Assembly (NCBI RefSeq): GCF_003315195.1
Contig: NZ_QNRV01000008.1
Span: 1-64,000, forward strand
Reading direction: 5' to 3'
Origin: Sutterella wadsworthensis
GTDB lineage: Bacteria > Pseudomonadota > Gammaproteobacteria > Burkholderiales > Burkholderiaceae_F
DNA: 64,000 nucleotides
Shown: piece by piece, positions 54,019 through 62,732 of the stretch
Numbering within the stretch: position 1 is the first letter of the stretch
Layout of the letters: every line of letters begins with the position of its first letter
Translations under genes and position numbers: made by a program
Notes under the pieces: generated by a model
Told to the model about the DNA's origin: nothing
Databases searched by the model: none
Seen by the model: only the letters and a program-made list of their open reading frames with translations

Positions 54019-54843
54019 ATGCTTAGAGTTTTTCTGCGCAATCCGGTCACGCAGTTCTGCCTGGTCGTGATTCTGCTTACGGTCTTTGCGGGCGTCTTCG
54101 CGCCATTGCTTGCGCCGCATGACCCGTATGAAAACAATATTCTGATGAAGTTCGCTTCACCTTCATGGGAATATCCGCTCGGCACCGATCAGCTCGGCCG
54201 CTGCGTTTTCTCACGCATGCTTTACGGTATTCGTCCAACCTTTTTCCTGTCGCTCCTCACCATGGCCGGCACGATTGGGCTGGGACTGCTGATGGGGGTT
54301 TTGGCAGGCTACTTCCGCGGACCGATTGATGAATTCATCATGCGCGTGGTCGACGTGATGCTCTCCTTCCCGTCGCAAATCATGATTCTCGCCGTGGTGG
54401 CGCTCATGGGCGTGAACATTGAGAACGTCATCATCGCCAATATCTTCATCAAATGGGCTTGGTACGCCCGAATGATCCGAACGGCCGTCGTGAAGTACAC
54501 CGAATCGAACTTTATTCTGTACTCCAAGTCCATCGGTTCTGGGAATTACTTCATTCTCACGCATCACATGCTGCCCTGCATTGCTGCCGAACTTGCCGTT
54601 CTCGCGAGTCTCGACACGGGCTGGGCCATTCTGAACATCTCCACGCTCTCCTTCCTCGGTCTCGGCGTTCAGGCACCGATGCCGGAATGGGGCGCGATGC
54701 TCAACGAAGCCAAGAACGTCATGATCTCCAATCCCGAACAGATGCTCGTTCCGGGCATTGCCGTCGTCGTGCTCATCGGCGCCTTCAACCTCTTGGGCGA
54801 CAGCCTTCGCGACGCCCTTGATCCCAAGGAGGTACGTCTCTGA
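54019..54843 (+). CDS. nikC: Nickel/peptide ABC transporter permease NikC
   Basis: The 274-residue permease has the DppC/NikC features PHDPYENNILMKF, YPLGTDQLGRCVFSRMLYGI and the EAA loop SKSIGSGNYFILTHHMLPC. It begins one base after the nikB stop, and its own stop overlaps the nikD start (TGATG), so the three are translationally coupled. It forms the second half of the membrane channel. Confidence 0.85.
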   Translation: MLRVFLRNPVTQFCLVVILLTVFAGVFAPLLAPHDPYENNILMKFASPSWEYPLGTDQLGRCVFSRMLYGIRPTFFLSLLTMAGTIGLGLLMGVLAGYFRGPIDEFIMRVVDVMLSFPSQIMILAVVALMGVNIENVIIANIFIKWAWYARMIRTAVVKYTESNFILYSKSIGSGNYFILTHHMLPCIAAELAVLASLDTGWAILNISTLSFLGLGVQAPMPEWGAMLNEAKNVMISNPEQMLVPGIAVVVLIGAFNLLGDSLRDALDPKEVRL

Positions 54844-55679
54844 TGTCTCAGCAGTCTGTACTTGACGTACAGGATCTGTACGTCACCTTCCATCAGGATA
54901 AGAAGTCCGCCGAACTCGTCAAAGGCGTCAGTTTTTCCGTAGCGCCCGGGGAGTGTCTCGGCATTCTCGGTGAATCGGGCTCAGGCAAATCCATGACCGC
55001 CAAGGCCATGCTGGGACTTCTCGATCGTTCGTTTGAAGTTCGCGGCAAGGTGTTCTTTCAGGGAGAAAGCCTTCTGGAGAAAGATGCCGATGCACTGCGC
55101 CGTCTTCGCGGCTCACGGATCTGCATGGTGCTCCAGAACCCCATGAGCTGCTTTGATCCGCTCTACCGCATCGGCGCTCAGATGGCAGAAACCTTTCAGG
55201 AACATACGGACTGGAGCAGCGCCGAAATTCGGACCAAATCGATCGAAGTGCTTAAACTCATGAAGATCCGTGACCCGGAGGATGTGCTGCGCAAATATCC
55301 GCATCAGATGTCGGGCGGCATGCTCCAGCGCGTGATGATCGGTCTCGCGCTTGCTCTGAAGCCGTCCCTCATCATCTGCGACGAGCCGACAACGGCCATC
55401 GATTCCATCAGTCAGTACGCCATCATGCAGGAGTTTCTGCGCATTAAAACGTCCCGCAGTGCTGCGATGATCTTCATCTCGCATGATCTCGGCGTGCTCT
55501 CGCTCATTTCGGACAAGCTCGTCGTCATGCATCGCGGCCTTGCCGTTGAGCGCGGTCTGCCCGAAGAAATCTTTGAGCATGCGAAGGACCCCTATACGCG
55601 CGAACTCATCGATCGGCATCTCTCAGTCATGTCGACCTTCAGCCGGGCTATTCGAGGAGAAAAAGTTCATGCTGCTTGA
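54843..55679 (+). CDS. nikD: ABC transporter ATPase NikD
   Basis: The 278-residue ATPase has Walker [14 protein letters not shown] near residue 40, the signature MSGGMLQRV and Walker [13 protein letters not shown], followed by the H-loop ISHDLGVLS. It resembles NikD/DppD. The oligopeptide-family C-terminal extension (E-H-A-K-D-P-Y-T...) is present but the full iron-sulfur/cysteine motif is not seen. Start ATG overlaps the nikC stop by one base. It powers transport together with NikE. Confidence 0.85.
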   Translation: MSQQSVLDVQDLYVTFHQDKKSAELVKGVSFSVAPGECLGILGESGSGKSMTAKAMLGLLDRSFEVRGKVFFQGESLLEKDADALRRLRGSRICMVLQNPMSCFDPLYRIGAQMAETFQEHTDWSSAEIRTKSIEVLKLMKIRDPEDVLRKYPHQMSGGMLQRVMIGLALALKPSLIICDEPTTAIDSISQYAIMQEFLRIKTSRSAAMIFISHDLGVLSLISDKLVVMHRGLAVERGLPEEIFEHAKDPYTRELIDRHLSVMSTFSRAIRGEKVHAA

Positions 55680-56571
55680 AGCAAAAGACATCCGCGTTTC
55701 ATTCCGCAAGGAAAATCAGACGCGGCTCTTCGGCCGTGAACGTCAGGAAGTGCTCCACGGCCTTTCGATCGACCTCAAGGAAGGTGAATGCCTTGGCATC
55801 ATCGGCGAATCGGGTTCGGGCAAATCAACTTTCGGACGTGTCCTCTGCGGACTGCTTGCGCCCGACTCCGGCACGGTTCGTCTCGACGGGCTCGATCTCT
55901 ACGGCCGCCTGCCGCGTGTCGACAAAGCGCGCATTCAGTCGAGCATTTCCATTGTTTTTCAGGATTACACCACTTCGGCCAATCCGCGCTTTCGCGTACA
56001 GGGCATTATTGGGGAATCCTTCCGCGCCCTGCGCCTGAAGGGTGCAAACATCAGCCGAGAAACTCAGCGCAAGGAAACCATTGAACTCCTTGAACGCGTC
56101 GGTCTCGACGAAAGCTTTCTCACCCGCTATCCGCATGAGCTTTCGGGCGGCCAGCTCCAGCGCGTGTGCATTGCCCGCGCCGTCGCTCTGAAGCCCCGCT
56201 TCATTCTGCTCGATGAAGCAATTAGTTCTCTCGATGCGGCAACGCAGATTCAAGTAATGGACCTTCTGAAGGATCTGCGGCATGAACTGAATCTCAGCTA
56301 CGTCTTCATTACCCACGACTTGACCGCCATTACCTATTTTTGCGACCGCGTGCGGTTCCTGCACAACGGCAGCTTTGTAGAAGCCGTTGATGATATGAGC
56401 AGAATCGGCGACATCCGCAATGCTTACGCCCGCGATCTGCTGCGAGCTGTGATGGGCATCGGCATTCACGGCGCTCCGGATCCGGAAGCCGAAGCCCGCA
56501 TGGAGCGAGATGAAGAAATCGGCACGCCGCACGGTGATGTGATGCACGTTCAGGGACAAGTTCTTTATTGA
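55669..56571 (+). CDS. nikE: ABC transporter ATPase NikE
   Basis: The 300-residue ATPase has Walker [14 protein letters not shown], signature LSGGQLQRVCIARAVALKP and Walker B FILLDEAISSLD, with ITHDLTAITYF as H-loop. It overlaps the end of nikD by eleven bases and has AGGAGA upstream. The start at 55669 ([15 protein letters not shown]) is family-typical. A C-terminal acidic tail (PDPEAEARMERDEE) is unusual for NikE. It pairs with NikD. Confidence 0.85.
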   Translation: MLLEAKDIRVSFRKENQTRLFGRERQEVLHGLSIDLKEGECLGIIGESGSGKSTFGRVLCGLLAPDSGTVRLDGLDLYGRLPRVDKARIQSSISIVFQDYTTSANPRFRVQGIIGESFRALRLKGANISRETQRKETIELLERVGLDESFLTRYPHELSGGQLQRVCIARAVALKPRFILLDEAISSLDAATQIQVMDLLKDLRHELNLSYVFITHDLTAITYFCDRVRFLHNGSFVEAVDDMSRIGDIRNAYARDLLRAVMGIGIHGAPDPEAEARMERDEEIGTPHGDVMHVQGQVLY

Positions 56572-56593
56572 CCATTGCGAGGAAAAACCCACA

Positions 56594-57481
56594 ATGATTG
56601 AATTGTTTGAAATCGAGGGCGGCGTCACGCTGCGCGGATACCGTACATCGGGGAGCCGCCCGGGACCCCATGTGCTGATCACGGCCGGCATACACGGCAG
56701 TGAATATCCCGGCATTTTGGCCGCCAGAAAACTCAGAGCCTTTCTGTCGCAGGCCGATATTGCCGGGACAGTCACGGTCCTGCCGCTCTGCAATCCAACT
56801 GCTTTAAAGGAACGCGCCAAAGCGATCTTCCCCGAAGACGGGAAGAACCTTAACCGCATGTTCCCCGGTAACCCGGAAGGTTCTGCGTCGGAAAAGACGG
56901 CTTGGGCGATCACCCAGCTCCAAGACGAAGCAGACTTCTACATTGACCTGCACGGCGGGGATCTCTTTGAAAAACTCACTCCCTATGTTTACGTGCCCGG
57001 CAATTGTGCGCCTGAGGTGACCACAACGGCTCGTGCCGCAGCCCAGGTGCTCAGTGTACCGGTCCGGGTTTTGTCACAGGCATCCACCGGCGCCTACAAC
57101 AGTGCTGCGCTTCGCGGCACGCCTTCCATTCTCATCGAGCGCGGCGCCTGCGGGCTCTGGGAGCCCGAAGAAGTAGAAGCCTACTTTGAAGATCTCAAGG
57201 CGCTCTTCGCGCACCTTGGCATTATTGACGGCAAAGCGCCGGTTAATACTGCCCAGCGTGAGGCACCGTTTGCGACCTATCTGTCGCATTCGGAGTTTGG
57301 TCTTTGGTTCCCGCGCGTCAAGGCGGGCGATGATGTCCTCAAGGGTGACCTGCTTGGGCATCTCGAGGATTTCGATGGCGCGGTGCTCGCGCAGATTCAT
57401 GCCCCGCATGACGGACGCATTCTCTATATGACTGCAACGCTTTCTGCTCCGGCCGGCTGCGATTTGGTCGCCCTGGGATAA
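56594..57481 (+). CDS. AstE/aspartoacylase-family zinc hydrolase linked to the nik operon
   Basis: The 295-residue protein has the M14-like zinc site of the succinylglutamate desuccinylase/aspartoacylase family: ITAGIHGSEYPG (HxxE) near residue 33 and FYIDLHGGDLFEKL for the third ligand. A C-terminal HSEFGLWFPRVKAGDDVLKG part resembles a biotinyl-lipoyl-like beta domain found in this family. It would cleave N-acyl amino acids or similar amides in the cytoplasm. It lies 22 bases after nikE and is probably co-transcribed, so it may process an imported metal chelate or peptide-like ligand. The substrate is unknown. Confidence 0.75.
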   Translation: MIELFEIEGGVTLRGYRTSGSRPGPHVLITAGIHGSEYPGILAARKLRAFLSQADIAGTVTVLPLCNPTALKERAKAIFPEDGKNLNRMFPGNPEGSASEKTAWAITQLQDEADFYIDLHGGDLFEKLTPYVYVPGNCAPEVTTTARAAAQVLSVPVRVLSQASTGAYNSAALRGTPSILIERGACGLWEPEEVEAYFEDLKALFAHLGIIDGKAPVNTAQREAPFATYLSHSEFGLWFPRVKAGDDVLKGDLLGHLEDFDGAVLAQIHAPHDGRILYMTATLSAPAGCDLVALG

Positions 57482-57539
57482 AGCATTCCATCTGAAAACA
57501 CCTCTGCGCGGTACTTCAGTCCGCGGAGAAACCCCAAAT

Positions 57540-57587
57540 GCCGTCGTCAGCCAAACGTTCAAACCGCTGACGACGGCGTTTCGTTCT
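57540..57587 (+). terminator. Terminator after the nik operon
   Basis: GCCGTCGTCAGC (57540-57551) and GCTGACGACGGC (57566-57577) form a perfect 12-bp stem followed by GTTTCGTTCT. On the other strand only ATTTGG follows, so it is mainly a plus-strand terminator. Confidence 0.7.
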
Positions 57588-57624
57588 TATGGGCAAACAC
57601 CCCTGCCGGTCTCTGCGTCATTCG

Positions 57625-58029
57625 TCAAAGCTTTGCATAGTCTTCGTCTGAAACGGGTTCGAGCCATTCGTTTGACGAGCCTTCGGCCGGAACTTCAATG
57701 GCAATATGGGCGAAAGACGAATCTTTTGCCGCACCGTGCCAGTGCTTTACTTCCGGCGGAATATTGACAACATCGCCCGGCTTCAGTGAGCGGGGAGGTT
57801 CGCCGTACGCCTGATACCAGCCGCGGCCGGCCGTAACGAGCAGAATTTGTCCGCCTTTATGATGCACGTGCCAGTTGTTGCGGCAGCCCGCCTCGAAAGT
57901 GACATTAGCCGTCACTAAACGCTCGACGGTGAGCATTTTGAGCCAGCTGCGGCCGGAGAAATATTGACTGTAAGCATTATTGGGATTGCCGAGCCCAAAG
58001 ATACCCGGATTGATATTTTGTTCGTTCAT
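57625..58029 (-). CDS. Small cupin-domain protein
   Basis: The 134-residue protein has a single cupin barrel. Motif 1 is WHVHHKGGQILLVTAGRGWY and motif 2 is PGDVVNIPPEVKHWHG, which together carry the His/Glu metal ligands. Proteins of this size and layout (AntiSigma-/carboxymuconolactone-linked cupins) often bind a metal and a small organic compound. The reaction is not known. The start at 58029 is preferred; the eight codons before it are basic and weak. It is convergent with the nik operon and alone on its strand. Confidence 0.75.
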   Translation of the reverse strand: MNEQNINPGIFGLGNPNNAYSQYFSGRSWLKMLTVERLVTANVTFEAGCRNNWHVHHKGGQILLVTAGRGWYQAYGEPPRSLKPGDVVNIPPEVKHWHGAAKDSSFAHIAIEVPAEGSSNEWLEPVSDEDYAKL

Positions 58030-58534
58030 GGCGTAACCAGAAGATTTTCGCAATTAGCAATAGATCTGCAGGGCAAAGAGTTGCTTTGCTGCAAACCGCA
58101 GAAGTGATCCCGCGATCTGAATGATCGGATGCGCTTCATGCTGATTTTTGATCAAATCTTTCAGAACGACTGCTCAATTCCGAGCAAGGTATTGCCTATT
58201 ACGATCAGAACTTGGAATGCGATGATTCATCTCTTCGCCGCTCAGCCGATCATCCGTTATTGATAAAAGGTTGATTTTGATTGAACAACTGATCATTCAT
58301 CCTTTCCGTTTCGACTTTGCGGACGGCTTGCCATGAGGCCGGAAACCTCGCCTAAATGCTTATGCCGATGAAGCGGCGCATCCTATTTCTTTAAACCGAC
58401 ATCCCCCTTCTCTAACGCCGTCGCGGTTCAGTCATTAGTAAATCTGAGAAGGAGTGCCGAGGTTCATTCCTCGGCAAAACCAGTTGCCAAATCGTATCGA
58501 GAGACAGTTTGAGCGTGCCGTGAACAGGAATAAA
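58030..58534. other. Gene-free region between cupin and H-NS genes
   Basis: No gene is supported. The sequence is AT-rich in parts and contains several TGATC/GATCA words (around 58150, 58200, 58248 and 58288) and one hairpin without a T run (TGCCGAGG 58455-58462/CCTCGGCA 58469-58476). It should contain the cupin promoter. Confidence 0.4.
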
Positions 58535-58569
58535 AAAAGCGGAACTTCACCCAAGGAAGTTCCGCTTTT
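58535..58569. terminator. Bidirectional rho-independent terminator of the H-NS gene
   Basis: AAAAGCGGAACTTC (58535-58548) and GAAGTTCCGCTTTT (58556-58569) form a perfect 14-bp stem with flanking A and T runs. Read on the minus strand it follows the H-NS stop by 18 bases. Confidence 0.85.
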
Positions 58570-58586
58570 GGTCATGCTGCAGAAAA

Positions 58587-58913
58587 TCAGAGTTCTTCAG
58601 CAGAGCGATCCGCATAGGTGCGGAAATCATCAAGCTTGGCGCCGGCGTTGATGGCGGCGATGAGCCACTTCGGCTTGCGGCCGCGGCCCGTCCAGGTATT
58701 GCCGTCGGCATCGCGGTACTTGACCATACGGCCGTCGTCGTCCTGTTCGCCCGGAGCGGGGACGGTGATGTCGTCCGTCGTAAGATGGTACGTGCGGATC
58801 ATGACCTTAACGCGTTCCACAACCTGCTTCTTAATCGCAGCGCGGCGAGCATCCAGAGCACGCTGTTCTTCTTCAATCTGGGTCAGTTCATTTACGAATT
58901 TATCATCGGACAT
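58587..58913 (-). CDS. H-NS family nucleoid-associated protein
   Basis: The 108-residue protein has an N-terminal coiled-coil oligomerisation segment (about residues 5-45, ELTQIEEEQRALDARRAAIK), a linker, and the C-terminal DNA-binding motif YRDADGNTWTGRGRKPKWL, the betaproteobacterial H-NS/BpH3 signature. It silences AT-rich, horizontally acquired DNA. The start at 58913 has CGGAG; the extra upstream codons are hydrophobic. It has its own terminator. Likely targets in this window are AT-rich promoter regions such as the one at 39395-39673, which is inference. Confidence 0.9.
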   Translation of the reverse strand: MSDDKFVNELTQIEEEQRALDARRAAIKKQVVERVKVMIRTYHLTTDDITVPAPGEQDDDGRMVKYRDADGNTWTGRGRKPKWLIAAINAGAKLDDFRTYADRSAEEL

Positions 58914-59395
58914 ATTATTCTCCGAAAAAATGGGAAAAAGTCTTGTTGGAACGAATAATACCAAATTTAATCTCAAAAGCAATATCTGACTTGAGAAAAA
59001 AGTTATTCAAACTCGTGTTCGATCAGACTGTTTAGACATATCGAGAAAGAGAATATTGTGATGCAATGGGATGAAGAATTCTTATTGAGCAGGTTTTGTA
59101 AGCAAGAATACTAAGATCAAAGCTGAAGACGGCGCAGAGAACCGCAAGCGATTGAACTATTGTGAGCTGCAGAAAGATTCAATCTGAAGTACTTGGCCGA
59201 ATGAATGCCTTATGCCGCGCTGCGTTTGACTTAAAGTTCCTTTTGCCCTGAATATTTACGTTGTTACTGCCGCACAACAAGACTTAGCGGGAGTACTTGC
59301 TCTCAAAGCAAGACTTTTCGTGCCGCAATTGCATACAATTTCATAAAACGAAAGTTGTATTTGCCGTCAATGCATCTCGATTGGTATCGAAAAAC
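58914..59395. other. AT-rich intergenic region upstream of H-NS and LysR genes
   Basis: These 482 bases hold no gene I can support. They contain the divergent promoters for the H-NS gene (minus strand) and the LysR gene (plus strand). The AT richness near 58915-59080 may reflect H-NS autoregulation. Confidence 0.4.
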
Positions 59396-60310
59396 ATGCC
59401 GCTTCACTATGAACTCTCTGATCTGCGCCTTCTTTTGATTCTCATGCGTACGCGCAGTTTGTCAGCGAGCGGAGAAGCGGCACATTTGACAACTTCAGCC
59501 GTCAGTCTTCGCCTCCGGAAACTCGAAGACGGCATCGGCGCGCAGCTTTTCACGCGGACCGGGAAAGGACTCGTGCCGACTGAAGCCGGAACCGCATTGG
59601 CCGAAGCTGCAGTGCCCATTCTTGCAGAAGCGGCGGCGCTCGACGCACGATTAAATCCCTTTTCAAAGCATGATCCGGAGCCGCTTCGCATCTTTTCAAA
59701 CAGCACAGGGCTGCAGAATTTTCTCTGCCGAATCGCGGCCGATTATCTGCGCGAAAATTCAAGTTTCCGCGCCGTATTAACTGAACAGCGAAGTTCATTG
59801 ACGCCTGAGGCAGTGCTCACCGGTGAAGCCGATTTGGGACTCATCGGCGGAATTCGGGAACTTTCGCCGGCCTATCGGACGAAGCTCGAACTCGTTCAAT
59901 TTGTCGAAGATCGCCATGTGGTGATTCTCCCGAGAGACTCCAGCGCGGCTCAGCAGTTTAAAAATCGGCCGATTCTATTTGCCGAGCTCCTCAATCTTCG
60001 ATTTGCTGCACTCACTGACGCGAGTCCAATGACCGCAGCCATGAAAGAGCGTGCATTGGCCGCAGGCTTTCGCTTTGAACCGATTATTGAGGCCCCTTCC
60101 TTTAGTCTGCTGGTTGAACTGGTGGCTCGAGGGCCGCTCGCAGCAGTCGTTCCTGCGTCGGCTGTTCCGCCAAACGCACCGGTAGAAGTGCGCGAGCTGG
60201 AGGACAGCTGGGCGGCACGCCCGCTTGCTTTCGTATTGCCTAAAGCGCGCCCAGCTTTGCCTTCAGCAATTGATTTTGTCGAATTCGCATTGCGTACTCA
60301 AAAAAGATAA
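59396..60310 (+). CDS. LysR-type regulator next to a flavin reductase gene
   Basis: The 304-residue protein has a LysR winged helix (MPLHYELSDLRLLLILMRTR, LTTSAVSLRLRKLEDGIGAQ) and a type-2 periplasmic-binding-like effector domain (PLRIFSNSTGLQNFLCRIAA, then VEDRHVVILPRDS). The start at 59396 is typical; the 33 codons upstream are unlike the family and no ribosome-binding site is clear. The reductase gene 217 bases downstream on the same strand, with a dyad in the gap, is the likely target. The effector may be that enzyme's substrate. Confidence 0.8.
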   Translation: MPLHYELSDLRLLLILMRTRSLSASGEAAHLTTSAVSLRLRKLEDGIGAQLFTRTGKGLVPTEAGTALAEAAVPILAEAAALDARLNPFSKHDPEPLRIFSNSTGLQNFLCRIAADYLRENSSFRAVLTEQRSSLTPEAVLTGEADLGLIGGIRELSPAYRTKLELVQFVEDRHVVILPRDSSAAQQFKNRPILFAELLNLRFAALTDASPMTAAMKERALAAGFRFEPIIEAPSFSLLVELVARGPLAAVVPASAVPPNAPVEVRELEDSWAARPLAFVLPKARPALPSAIDFVEFALRTQKR

Positions 60311-60353
60311 GCATCATTGCGTCACCATTTGTATACCAATAAGGGCATAAAGA

Positions 60354-60377
60354 ATACCTCAACGCGCCATTGAGTAT
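60354..60377. promoter_or_regulatory. Imperfect dyad between the LysR and reductase genes
   Basis: ATACCTCAA (60354-60362) and TTGAGTAT (60370-60377) are inverted repeats with one extra base, about 150 bases upstream of the reductase start. Size and place fit a LysR activator site. No T-N11-A core could be fixed with certainty. Confidence 0.35.
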
Positions 60378-60527
60378 CTCTCAACGCATCTGACGCTCGC
60401 GAGGCGGATACTGTCGGGCAGATTCAATGCATCCAACACCGCCCTATGACCGAGTGCGGCCGCGGATGCAGCATTTCGACAAAATGCTCGGCCACATTCC
60501 GAGCACACCCTCAAGGAGAAATTCTTT

Positions 60528-61919
60528 ATGAAGCGCACTTTCATTGCCGCCGCCCTGGCACTTTCCGTCGGCGCAGCTTTTGCCAATCCCGATGCCGTTG
60601 TGATTGGTGCCGGCGGAGCTGGACTTTCCGCAGCCGTTACGCTCCACGACCTTGGGCGCGAAGTGGTGGTTTTGGAAAAGATGCCGATGATCGGCGGCAA
60701 TACAGTGCGTGCCGAGGGCGGCATCAATGCCGCGGAAACGCCGCAGCAGAAAAAGGCCGGCATCCCCGACACGATCGATCAGTTCTATGCCGATACGATG
60801 AAGGGCGGCCACAACCTCAATGACCCTGCGCTGGTGCGCACGCTGACGACGCATGCGAAGGACGCCGTCGCTTGGCTCGTTTCACTGGGTGCTGACCTCA
60901 ATACCGTTGGGCGCGCGGGCGGCGCCAAGTATCCCCGCGCTCACCGTCCGACAGACGGCTCCGCCATCGGCCCGGAAGTCATCCGTGTGCTCTGGAAGGC
61001 CGCCAAAGACCGCAAGATGGACGTCCGCACGCAGACGCGAGCTACCGAAATCATTATGAAGGACGGCCGCGTAGCGGGCGTCAAAGCCACGACCAAGGAC
61101 GGCAAGGTCTATACGATTGATGCCAAGGCCGTGGTGCTCGCCACCGGCGGCTTCGGCGCCAATCAGGATATGCTCGTCAAGTATCAGCCCAAACTCAAGG
61201 GTTATGCGACGACCAATCAGCCCGGCGCAACGGGCGACGGCATTATCCTGGCCGAACATGCCGGCGCAGCGCTCGTCGATATGAAGCAGATTCAGGCGCA
61301 TCCGACGGCTGCGCCGGACGGCACGCTGATTTCTGAAAGCGTGCGCGGCGACGGCGGCATTTTGATCAACGCCGAAGGCAAGCGCTTCACCAATGAGCTC
61401 CTCACGCGCGATGTGGTTTCGGCCGCTGAACTTAAGCAGCCCGGCCGCTTCGCCTGGGTCTTCTGGGATGATGCTACCCGCAAGTCCGCCAAGCTCATGG
61501 ACTCCTACATTTCGATGGGTCTGGCCGTCAAGGGCAATACCGTCGCCGAAATCGCCAAGGCGATGAACGTGCCGGCGGCAGAGCTAGAAGCCACGCTCAA
61601 GGCTTATGCGGCCGGGAAAGCTGCGGGCAAGGATGCGTTCGGCCGTGCTGATATGCCGCAGGCTATGCAGACCGCCCCGTTCTTTGCCGTCAAGGTTCAG
61701 CCGGCCGTTCACCACACGATGGGCGGCGTGAAGATCGATACCAAGGCCGAGGTGCTTAATCCTGCCGGTCACACGATCCCGGGTCTCTTTGCGGCCGGTG
61801 AAGTCACGGGCGGCGTCCATGGCGGCAACCGCCTCGGCGGCAACGCTCAGGCTGATATTGTGACGTTCGGCCGCATCGCCGGTCAGTCCGCTGACGCTTA
61901 TCTGAAGACGGCCAAGTAA
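60528..61919 (+). CDS. Periplasmic fumarate reductase-like flavoprotein (flavocytochrome c family)
   Basis: The 463-residue protein has a cleavable signal peptide (MKRTFIAAALALSVGAAFA) and an FAD-binding Rossmann motif DAVVIGAGGAGLSAAVTLHD. Fumarate-reductase active-site residues are all visible: QIQAHPTA, SESVRGDGG and AEGKRFTNELLTRD, the HHTMGGVKID histidine, and GGVHGGNRLGGN with its arginine. It lacks the haem-binding N-terminal domain and an FMN domain, so electrons must come from a separate partner; none lies next to it. The family also covers urocanate, methacrylate and other enoate reductases, so fumarate is the default guess only. AAGGAGA precedes the start. A LysR gene is upstream. 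Confidence 0.88.
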   Translation: MKRTFIAAALALSVGAAFANPDAVVIGAGGAGLSAAVTLHDLGREVVVLEKMPMIGGNTVRAEGGINAAETPQQKKAGIPDTIDQFYADTMKGGHNLNDPALVRTLTTHAKDAVAWLVSLGADLNTVGRAGGAKYPRAHRPTDGSAIGPEVIRVLWKAAKDRKMDVRTQTRATEIIMKDGRVAGVKATTKDGKVYTIDAKAVVLATGGFGANQDMLVKYQPKLKGYATTNQPGATGDGIILAEHAGAALVDMKQIQAHPTAAPDGTLISESVRGDGGILINAEGKRFTNELLTRDVVSAAELKQPGRFAWVFWDDATRKSAKLMDSYISMGLAVKGNTVAEIAKAMNVPAAELEATLKAYAAGKAAGKDAFGRADMPQAMQTAPFFAVKVQPAVHHTMGGVKIDTKAEVLNPAGHTIPGLFAAGEVTGGVHGGNRLGGNAQADIVTFGRIAGQSADAYLKTAK

Positions 61920-61973
61920 TAAAAAGTAATGCTCGCCCCCTGACGCTCAGCCCGAGGGCGGCTGAAACTAAAG

Positions 61974-62016
61974 AAAAAGCTTCCCGACGCACGTGAGCAT
62001 TGGGAAGCTTTTTATA
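61974..62016. terminator. Bidirectional terminator after the reductase gene
   Basis: AAAAAGCTTCCC (61974-61985) and GGGAAGCTTTTT (62002-62013) form a perfect 12-bp stem with flanking A and T runs. It separates the reductase from the convergent ABM gene and serves both. Confidence 0.85.
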
Positions 62017-62122
62017 TTGCGGTCGACGGAGAGGAAAAACCGCCGCAGTCGGGTGCGGAGATCTGCATAGAGGCGGTGACTGCGGCGGCAGGAAATCTTT
62101 CTTCATCGCCTCCGCGAGCGTC

Positions 62123-62470
62123 TCAGCTCGCTGCCGCTGCAGCCTCGCGAATCTTGGGCGCCGGCGCAGCCGAAGGCGTGAATTCGGCTGGACAAAGGAG
62201 CGATACGGAATAATCCTCAAAAAGTGAGAGCCGAGCTGCCCGCTCAGCGAGCAGTGCGCCGTTGGTACGGTTCCACGCTTGAGCCGAGGCCGAGTCGCGC
62301 CAGATGGACTTCACCATAATGCGGCGAGCCTCATCGACAGCCATGAGCTGTTCGGTGGAAAGGCATCCGTCAGCCGCAGCCAAATCCCTTTGAGCTTCAA
62401 GCGCATAATGGACGTAAGCTTCAAGGCGCCCGGGCTGAACCTGAGCTTCAAACAGCAAGACGACTGACAT
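62123..62470 (-). CDS. ABM-domain protein, putative quinol monooxygenase
   Basis: The 115-residue protein has the ferredoxin-like antibiotic-biosynthesis-monooxygenase (ABM) fold: VVLLFEAQVQPGRLEAYVHY, RIMVKSIWRDSASAQAWNRT. Relatives such as YgiN oxidise quinols or similar phenols without cofactors. It is a small cytoplasmic enzyme, likely dimeric. A strong GGAGG site precedes ATG 62470; the preceding 18 codons are weak. It ends with an alanine-rich tail. The substrate is unknown. It is divergent from azlCD. Confidence 0.75.
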   Translation of the reverse strand: MSVVLLFEAQVQPGRLEAYVHYALEAQRDLAAADGCLSTEQLMAVDEARRIMVKSIWRDSASAQAWNRTNGALLAERAARLSLFEDYSVSLLCPAEFTPSAAPAPKIREAAAAAS

Positions 62471-62732
62471 GCAACCTCCGATGAGGAATAACCTCATTCG
62501 GATGCTAAAACGCGGTGCAAACAATGCCTATTCACCAAAAGAACTCCGCCAAAGTAATTAGATGTTGAGCGGCATGCCCTCGGCTCGATCGGCAGACGGC
62601 CAGATGGTGTTGGGTCAGCTATTACCTCATTTGTCTGATGCACTAATGGGAATGCCTGAGCCGCATGCACTTTTTCGGTGCGCAGAAGTCCTAGAATCGA
62701 TCTTCCAGCGAATCAAACTCCCATTTTGCCCT

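Noticed and set aside
55825-56913. Minus-strand open frame of 362 codons opposite nikE and the AstE-like gene
   Set aside because: It spans two tightly coupled genes on the other strand and shows no recognisable domain.
61804-62220. Minus-strand frame crossing the reductase terminator
   Set aside because: Arg/Pro-rich frame that crosses a strong bidirectional terminator and overlaps the better-supported ABM gene.
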